From the NCBI RefSeq assembly GCF_022024055.1, contig NZ_CP091788.1, positions 1,240,001-1,304,000 on the forward strand: a stretch of 64,000 nt of DNA, in the 5' to 3' direction. Position 1 is the stretch's first letter; each line of letters opens with the position of its first letter. This document shows positions 60,241 to 64,000 of this stretch, piece by piece. The notes under the pieces were generated by a model, which saw nothing but the letters and a program-made list of their open reading frames with translations, searched no databases and was not told the DNA's origin. The position numbers and the translations under genes were made by a program. The stretch comes from Prevotella sp. E2-28. GTDB taxonomy: Bacteria > Bacteroidota > Bacteroidia > Bacteroidales > Bacteroidaceae.

Positions 60241-60268
60241 AAGTGAAGAGTGGAGAGCGAAGAGTGAA
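60241..60268. repeat. 7-bp tandem array upstream of FAD oxidoreductase gene
   Basis: Four units AAGTGAA, GAGTGGA, GAGCGAA and GAGTGAA lie in the divergent gap between the zinc-ribbon gene and the FAD oxidoreductase gene. Confidence 0.8.
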
Positions 60269-60321
60269 AAATTTGCTACTGCTTATGTTTTTTCCGTTTT
60301 TTATTTGTACTTTTGCAACCA

Positions 60322-61884
60322 ATGATAAACGAATACCAACTACGCGTTTTGCCGCAGGTAGCGGCCAGCGCAGAGAATGTAAGGAAATATATTGCAGAGG
60401 AACAGGGATTGGCTCTGGGCGCATTGAAGGCTGTGCGAATCCTGAAACGTTCTATCGATGCCCGTCAGCGCACCATTTTCGTAAACCTGAAAGTGCGTGC
60501 CTATGTGAATGAACTGCCTACAGAGGATGAATATGAACATGTGGACTATCAAGATGTGAGTCAGCGTCCTCAGGTCATCGTGGTAGGTGCAGGTCCTGGT
60601 GGACTCTTTGCTGCCTTGCGACTCATAGAATTAGGGTTCAAACCTGTAGTCCTAGAGCGAGGTAAGGATGTGCATGAGCGCAAGAAGGATTTAGCGAATA
60701 TTTCTCGTACCCAAATGGTAGATGGTGAGAGTAACTACTGTTTTGGTGAAGGTGGTGCAGGGGCCTATTCGGACGGAAAGCTCTATACTCGTTCAAAGAA
60801 GCGTGGTAACACGGAGAAAATACTTCGCGTATTTTGTCAACATGGTGCTTCTACAAATATTCTTGCCGATGCTCATCCCCATATAGGCACAGACCGACTG
60901 CCGCAGGTTATCGAGGCTATGCGTAACACCATTATAAAATGTGGTGGCGAGGTGCATTTCCAGACCAAAATGACGCAACTAGTAATAAAGAATCAAAAGG
61001 TTGTTGGTTGTGTGGCAGGAGGTAAAGAGTATCAGGGGCCGGTTATCTTGGCTACTGGTCACTCTGCTCGTGACGTGTATCGCTATTTGGCTGATGCCCA
61101 AATTCATATAGAGGCAAAAGGCATTGCTGTTGGTGTACGCTTGGAACATCCCTCACAGTTGATAGACCAGATACAGTATCATCGCAAGGAGGGTAGGGGA
61201 CAATGGTTGCCAGCAGCTGAATATTCCTTTGTGGCTCAGGTGGATGGCCGTGGTGTGTACTCGTTTTGTATGTGTCCTGGTGGCTTCGTGATTCCTGCAG
61301 CCACAGGTCCTGAACAGATTGTGGTGAATGGTATGAGTCCTGCCAGTCGTGGTACGCAGTGGAGTAATTCTGGAATGGTTGTTGAAATACGTCCAGAGGA
61401 TATTGCAAGCGAAAAGAACACTGATCCGCTGGCCATGATGCACTATCAGGAAGAACTTGAACGGATGTGCTGGCAGCAGGGCAATATGAAACAGACGGCT
61501 CCTGCCCAGCGAATGGGCGACTTCGTGAACGGTAAACTGAGCTATGACCTGCCTCGCAGTTCCTATGCCCCAGGACTGGTATCGTCGCCTTTGCACTTCT
61601 GGATGCCGAAGCCTATAGCCACGCGTTTACAACAAGGTTTTAGAACATTTGGTAAGCAGGCTCACGGCTTCCTAACGAATGAGGCTGTGATGATTGCAGT
61701 AGAGACCAGGACCTCGAGTCCCGTCCGTATTGTTCGCGATAATGAAACCTTGATGCATGTACAGGTTGAGGGCCTCTTCCCCTGTGGCGAGGGTGCCGGT
61801 TATGCTGGAGGTATTGTCTCGGCAGGCGTAGATGGTGAGCGTTGCGCAGAAATGTGTGCGTTGTATATGGAAAAAAATGGATGA
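60322..61884 (+). CDS. FAD-dependent oxidoreductase (NAD(P)/FAD, uncharacterised dehydrogenase type)
   Basis: About 520 residues from the ATG at 60322 (MINEYQLRVLPQVAAS); a TTG 9 nt upstream is in frame. An N-terminal ferredoxin-like domain (1-85) precedes the dinucleotide fold VVGAGPGGLFAALRLIELG (near 93-112) and an FAD-binding ERGKDVHERKKD. A second motif, FPCGEGAGYAGGIVSAGVDG, lies at the C-terminus. This matches the large FAD-dependent dehydrogenase family found in most Bacteroides, whose substrate is not known. Three motifs argue against a pseudogene. Confidence 0.9.
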   Translation: MINEYQLRVLPQVAASAENVRKYIAEEQGLALGALKAVRILKRSIDARQRTIFVNLKVRAYVNELPTEDEYEHVDYQDVSQRPQVIVVGAGPGGLFAALRLIELGFKPVVLERGKDVHERKKDLANISRTQMVDGESNYCFGEGGAGAYSDGKLYTRSKKRGNTEKILRVFCQHGASTNILADAHPHIGTDRLPQVIEAMRNTIIKCGGEVHFQTKMTQLVIKNQKVVGCVAGGKEYQGPVILATGHSARDVYRYLADAQIHIEAKGIAVGVRLEHPSQLIDQIQYHRKEGRGQWLPAAEYSFVAQVDGRGVYSFCMCPGGFVIPAATGPEQIVVNGMSPASRGTQWSNSGMVVEIRPEDIASEKNTDPLAMMHYQEELERMCWQQGNMKQTAPAQRMGDFVNGKLSYDLPRSSYAPGLVSSPLHFWMPKPIATRLQQGFRTFGKQAHGFLTNEAVMIAVETRTSSPVRIVRDNETLMHVQVEGLFPCGEGAGYAGGIVSAGVDGERCAEMCALYMEKNG

Positions 61885-61887
61885 ATG

Positions 61888-61919
61888 CTTGCGGGATTCA
61901 TTTTTTCTTCGTATCTTTG
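61888..61919 (+). promoter_or_regulatory. Promoter of cytidylate-kinase-like gene
   Basis: CTTG (61888-61891), a 20-nt spacer and TATCTTTG (61912-61919), 47 nt before the ATG at 61967. Confidence 0.65.
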
Positions 61920-61966
61920 CCACAAAACATAACACTTTACGCAAAACCTAATAAATCTATACGCTT

Positions 61967-62587
61967 ATGAATAAGGAAGAGAAATTTGTCATTACCATTA
62001 GCCGACAGTTCGGCACAGGTGGACACGAGATTGGAGCCGAGTTGGCTCGCAGGCTGAAGGTGAAGCTGCTAGATAAGCAGATCCTGAATGAAATGGCCCG
62101 CAAATATAATATTGTAGAAGAGGCGGTAGAGAAGATTGAGGCTCGTAACCCGTTGTGGCGCGATGACTTCACACAGTTCTATCGCTCCTATATGGCTCAG
62201 GCAGAATACAATGGTCAGGAGCATGATCAGACTTCCAGACAATTGTTCGATGCTCAGGCCGAGGTGATAAGAAAGATTGCGGCAGAGGAATCGTGCGTGA
62301 TCATTGGCCGTTGTGGCTTCTATGTCTTCCGCAATCACCCTAATGCCCTGAAGATATTCCTTCATGCCGATGATGACTGCAGGAAGAAGCGTATAGGGCG
62401 CAAGTACGATATTTCAGAGAGCGATGCGGCTGCGATGATTGTTGATAATGACTACAGTCGTGAACTCTACACGAAAACGTTTACAGGTAGTGAATGGCAG
62501 GATGCTCGTAACTACGACGTCTCGCTGAATGTAAAACAGTTTGGCGTAAATGGAGCCGTTGACTTCCTGATGAATGTAATAGGATAA
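61967..62587 (+). CDS. Cytidylate kinase-like family protein
   Basis: A 206-residue P-loop protein: ITISRQFGTGGHEIGAELARR (residues about 9-29) is the nucleotide-binding loop of the cytidylate-kinase-like family, followed by LLDKQILNEMA, CVIIGRCGFYVF and HADDDCRKKRIGRKYDIS (lid). Related to Cmk in fold, but a separate, poorly characterised family; phosphoryl acceptor uncertain. Confidence 0.88.
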   Translation: MNKEEKFVITISRQFGTGGHEIGAELARRLKVKLLDKQILNEMARKYNIVEEAVEKIEARNPLWRDDFTQFYRSYMAQAEYNGQEHDQTSRQLFDAQAEVIRKIAAEESCVIIGRCGFYVFRNHPNALKIFLHADDDCRKKRIGRKYDISESDAAAMIVDNDYSRELYTKTFTGSEWQDARNYDVSLNVKQFGVNGAVDFLMNVIG

Positions 62588-62593
62588 CCCCTG

Positions 62594-62614
62594 AGCCCCC
62601 TCGGCTTGGGGGCT
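62594..62614 (+). repeat. GC-rich intergenic hairpin
   Basis: AGCCCCC (62594-62600) pairs with GGGGGCT (62608-62614) around TCGGCTT, 7 bp after the kinase-like stop. It has no U-tract. It could be a weak terminator or mRNA-stabilising stem before the TerB-DnaJ gene. Confidence 0.6.
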
Positions 62615-62629
62615 TAGTTAGAATAGATT

Positions 62630-63397
62630 ATGGCTTTTGGAAAATGGATAGGCGGCTATCTCGGATGGAGCGCCTTTGGACCCCTCGGGGGAATTCTTGG
62701 ATTTGTAGTCGGAGCCCTATTTGATGTGGCTACCAATGGCAATGGCGAAGGTGAGACATTACGTCTTACTGATGAGCAGTCGCAACAGGGAGACCGCAAT
62801 AGCTTCTTTATTTCAATGCTAGTGCTCTCGGCTTATATTGTTAAGGCCGATGGTAAGGTGATGCACTCTGAGATGGAACTGGTGCGCGGTATGCTTCGTC
62901 AGAATTTTGGTGAGGATGCTGCTCAGCAAGGTGATCAGATTATGCGTCGATTATTTGAAGAGCAAGATCGTATAGGTATAAGTACCTATCGTCAGAATAT
63001 CCAACAGGCTTGTCAGCAGATTGTATATCATGTAGATTATTCTGGTCGTTTGCAGTTGCTTAATTTCCTTGTGTTGATTGCGCAGGCTGATGGCCGTGTG
63101 GATCAGGTTGAGATTGAAGCACTGAAAGAGGTCTCCATGTGGATGCAGATGTCGCCTCAGGAGGTTGATGCGATGCTTCATCTGGAGGGTAAATCACTCG
63201 AGGATGCCTATAAGGTGCTGGGGGTAAGTGCAGATGCTTCTGATGAGGAACTAAAGAAAGCTTATCGTAAACTGGCTTTGGAACATCATCCCGACCGTGT
63301 GGCAAAACTGGGTGATGATGTACGTCGGGCAGCAGAAAAGAAATTCCAAGAGATTAATGCTGCGAAAGATCGTATTTGGAAAGCGAGAGGACTTTGA
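62630..63397 (+). CDS. TerB-like plus DnaJ-domain protein (DjlA-like)
   Basis: A 255-residue protein. Gly-rich membrane-like N-terminus (1-32), a TerB-like helical domain (about 55-180; [22 protein letters not shown] and a second [18 protein letters not shown]), and a J-domain at about 188-252 ([26 protein letters not shown] with the HPD tripeptide). It resembles DjlA, a co-chaperone that stimulates DnaK at the membrane. It lies 42 bp after the kinase-like gene. Confidence 0.9.
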   Translation: MAFGKWIGGYLGWSAFGPLGGILGFVVGALFDVATNGNGEGETLRLTDEQSQQGDRNSFFISMLVLSAYIVKADGKVMHSEMELVRGMLRQNFGEDAAQQGDQIMRRLFEEQDRIGISTYRQNIQQACQQIVYHVDYSGRLQLLNFLVLIAQADGRVDQVEIEALKEVSMWMQMSPQEVDAMLHLEGKSLEDAYKVLGVSADASDEELKKAYRKLALEHHPDRVAKLGDDVRRAAEKKFQEINAAKDRIWKARGL

Positions 63398-63407
63398 GGA
63401 TTGAGAT

Positions 63408-64000
63408 TTGAAACAGCCAGCTATTTTGATTCCTGAAGGTTGTACAGAGGTGCTGTTGCATGCATGTTGTGCTCCTTGTTCATCGGCCATTGTTGAGTGG
63501 TTGCTGAATAATGGCATTCGTCCCACCATATTTTATTTTAATCCTAATATTTGGCCTCGCGAGGAGTATGAGATTCGCAAGAACGAGAGCAAACGTCATG
63601 CTGAGCGCTTGGGAATAGAATGGATTGATGGTGATTATGACCATCATGCGTGGCGTACGGACGTTTGTGGGTTGGAAAATCAACCCGAACGAGGACTACG
63701 CTGTGAACAGTGCTTCACGCTGCGATTGACAGAGACTGCTAAAAAAGCTCAAGAATTAGGCTTTAAATTTTTTGCTACCACTTTGGCTTCTAGTCGTTGG
63801 AAAAGTCTAGAACAGATAGAGCGGGCTGGACGGATTGCTCAAGAATCAGTAAAGTCAAAGGGTAATCTCTCACCTCTCACTTCTCACCCTTCACCTCTAT
63901 TCTGGGCTCAGAACTGGCGTAAGGGTGGTTTGCAGGAACGCCGTAATCAGTTGCTTAAGGAGAATCAGTTCTATAATCAGCAGTATTGCGGATGCGAATT
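63408..64000 (+). CDS. queH: Epoxyqueuosine reductase QueH-type, 3' cut by window
   Basis: Makes queuosine from epoxyqueuosine in tRNA. The frame opens after a stop at 63402; the first codon is TTG at 63408 (MKQPAILIPEGCTEVLLHACCAPC, cited by start only), with no ATG before the core, so TTG is the likely start. Cys residues for the metal/Fe-S centre are in HACCAPCSSAI, RTDVCGLENQ, LRCEQCF and the terminal QQYCGCEF. The end of the window falls in that last motif, so only a few residues are missing. A 7-bp repeat (63867-63901) codes for an extra SPLTSHPSPL-like loop. Confidence 0.85.
   Translation, partial: MKQPAILIPEGCTEVLLHACCAPCSSAIVEWLLNNGIRPTIFYFNPNIWPREEYEIRKNESKRHAERLGIEWIDGDYDHHAWRTDVCGLENQPERGLRCEQCFTLRLTETAKKAQELGFKFFATTLASSRWKSLEQIERAGRIAQESVKSKGNLSPLTSHPSPLFWAQNWRKGGLQERRNQLLKENQFYNQQYCGCE
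63867..63901. repeat. 7-bp tandem array inside queH
   Basis: CTCTCAC, CTCTCAC, TTCTCAC, CCTTCAC and CTCTATT, in frame within queH just before the FWAQNWRKGG motif. Confidence 0.85.

Overview
The window comes from a Bacteroidales chromosome, most likely Prevotella or a close relative. The evidence is: -7 boxes of the form TAnnTTTG (often TACCTTTG or TATCTTTG) with TTTG about 20 nt upstream; type III glutamine synthetase; the Bacteroidetes order rlmN-pdxA-sigma54 regulator/lptE-secG; aguA/aguB; thrA-(ApgM-like kinase)-thrC; a BT4734/VirE-type primase-helicase; and a T9SS-like C-terminal tail on a GH31 enzyme. Core metabolic blocks alternate with accessory islands.

Layout. 1-2281: a left-truncated ADP-ribosylglycohydrolase and a membrane-anchored predicted helical-toroid protein. 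2329-9777: an integrative mobilizable element with coiled-coil membrane protein, relaxase, MobC-like protein, candidate oriT, four HTH proteins and two tandem tyrosine recombinases. 10104-14968: Sel1-repeat protein, a umuD remnant, then an operon of MBL-like lipoprotein, zinc-type macrodomain and SirTM sirtuin opposite an HxlR regulator, then small unknown genes. 15196-20507: tRNA-His and the secG/lptE/pdxA/rlmN block, in which the sigma54 regulator and lptE form one continuous reading frame. 20660-26785: a 1221-residue GT2-DUF4922-SpoIID fusion followed by two AmpG-like permeases. 26839-36157: serine acetyltransferase, glutamine synthetase III, GH31 glycosidase and a kinase-less HTCS-like regulator. 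36158-40360: exported protein, PrsW protease, CotH protein and BASS transporter. 40464-43081: VirE/DUF6078 pair with nested palindromes.

43469-51342 is the most interesting island: a MscS-type channel, two RyR-domain proteins, a TIR-WD40 protein and a membrane DUF4062 protein in one direction, followed by a broken copy of the WD40 region and a decayed toxin-antitoxin pair. I read it as a candidate NAD-derived-nucleotide signalling or conflict system: TIR enzyme, RyR sensors, channel effector. That function is inference. 51343-64000 returns to core genes: putrescine synthesis (aguA, aguB), a FetAB-like pair with a ruined ATPase site, the threonine operon, a FAD oxidoreductase, a cytidylate-kinase-like protein, a TerB-DnaJ protein and a QueH-type enzyme cut by the window end.

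A striking pattern on the kilobase scale is a set of at least six imperfect tandem arrays of exactly 7-bp period (12393, 26781, 52974, 53225, 60241, 63867). Three lie inside conserved enzymes as extra loops and one supplies the stop codon of one gene and abuts that of its convergent neighbour.
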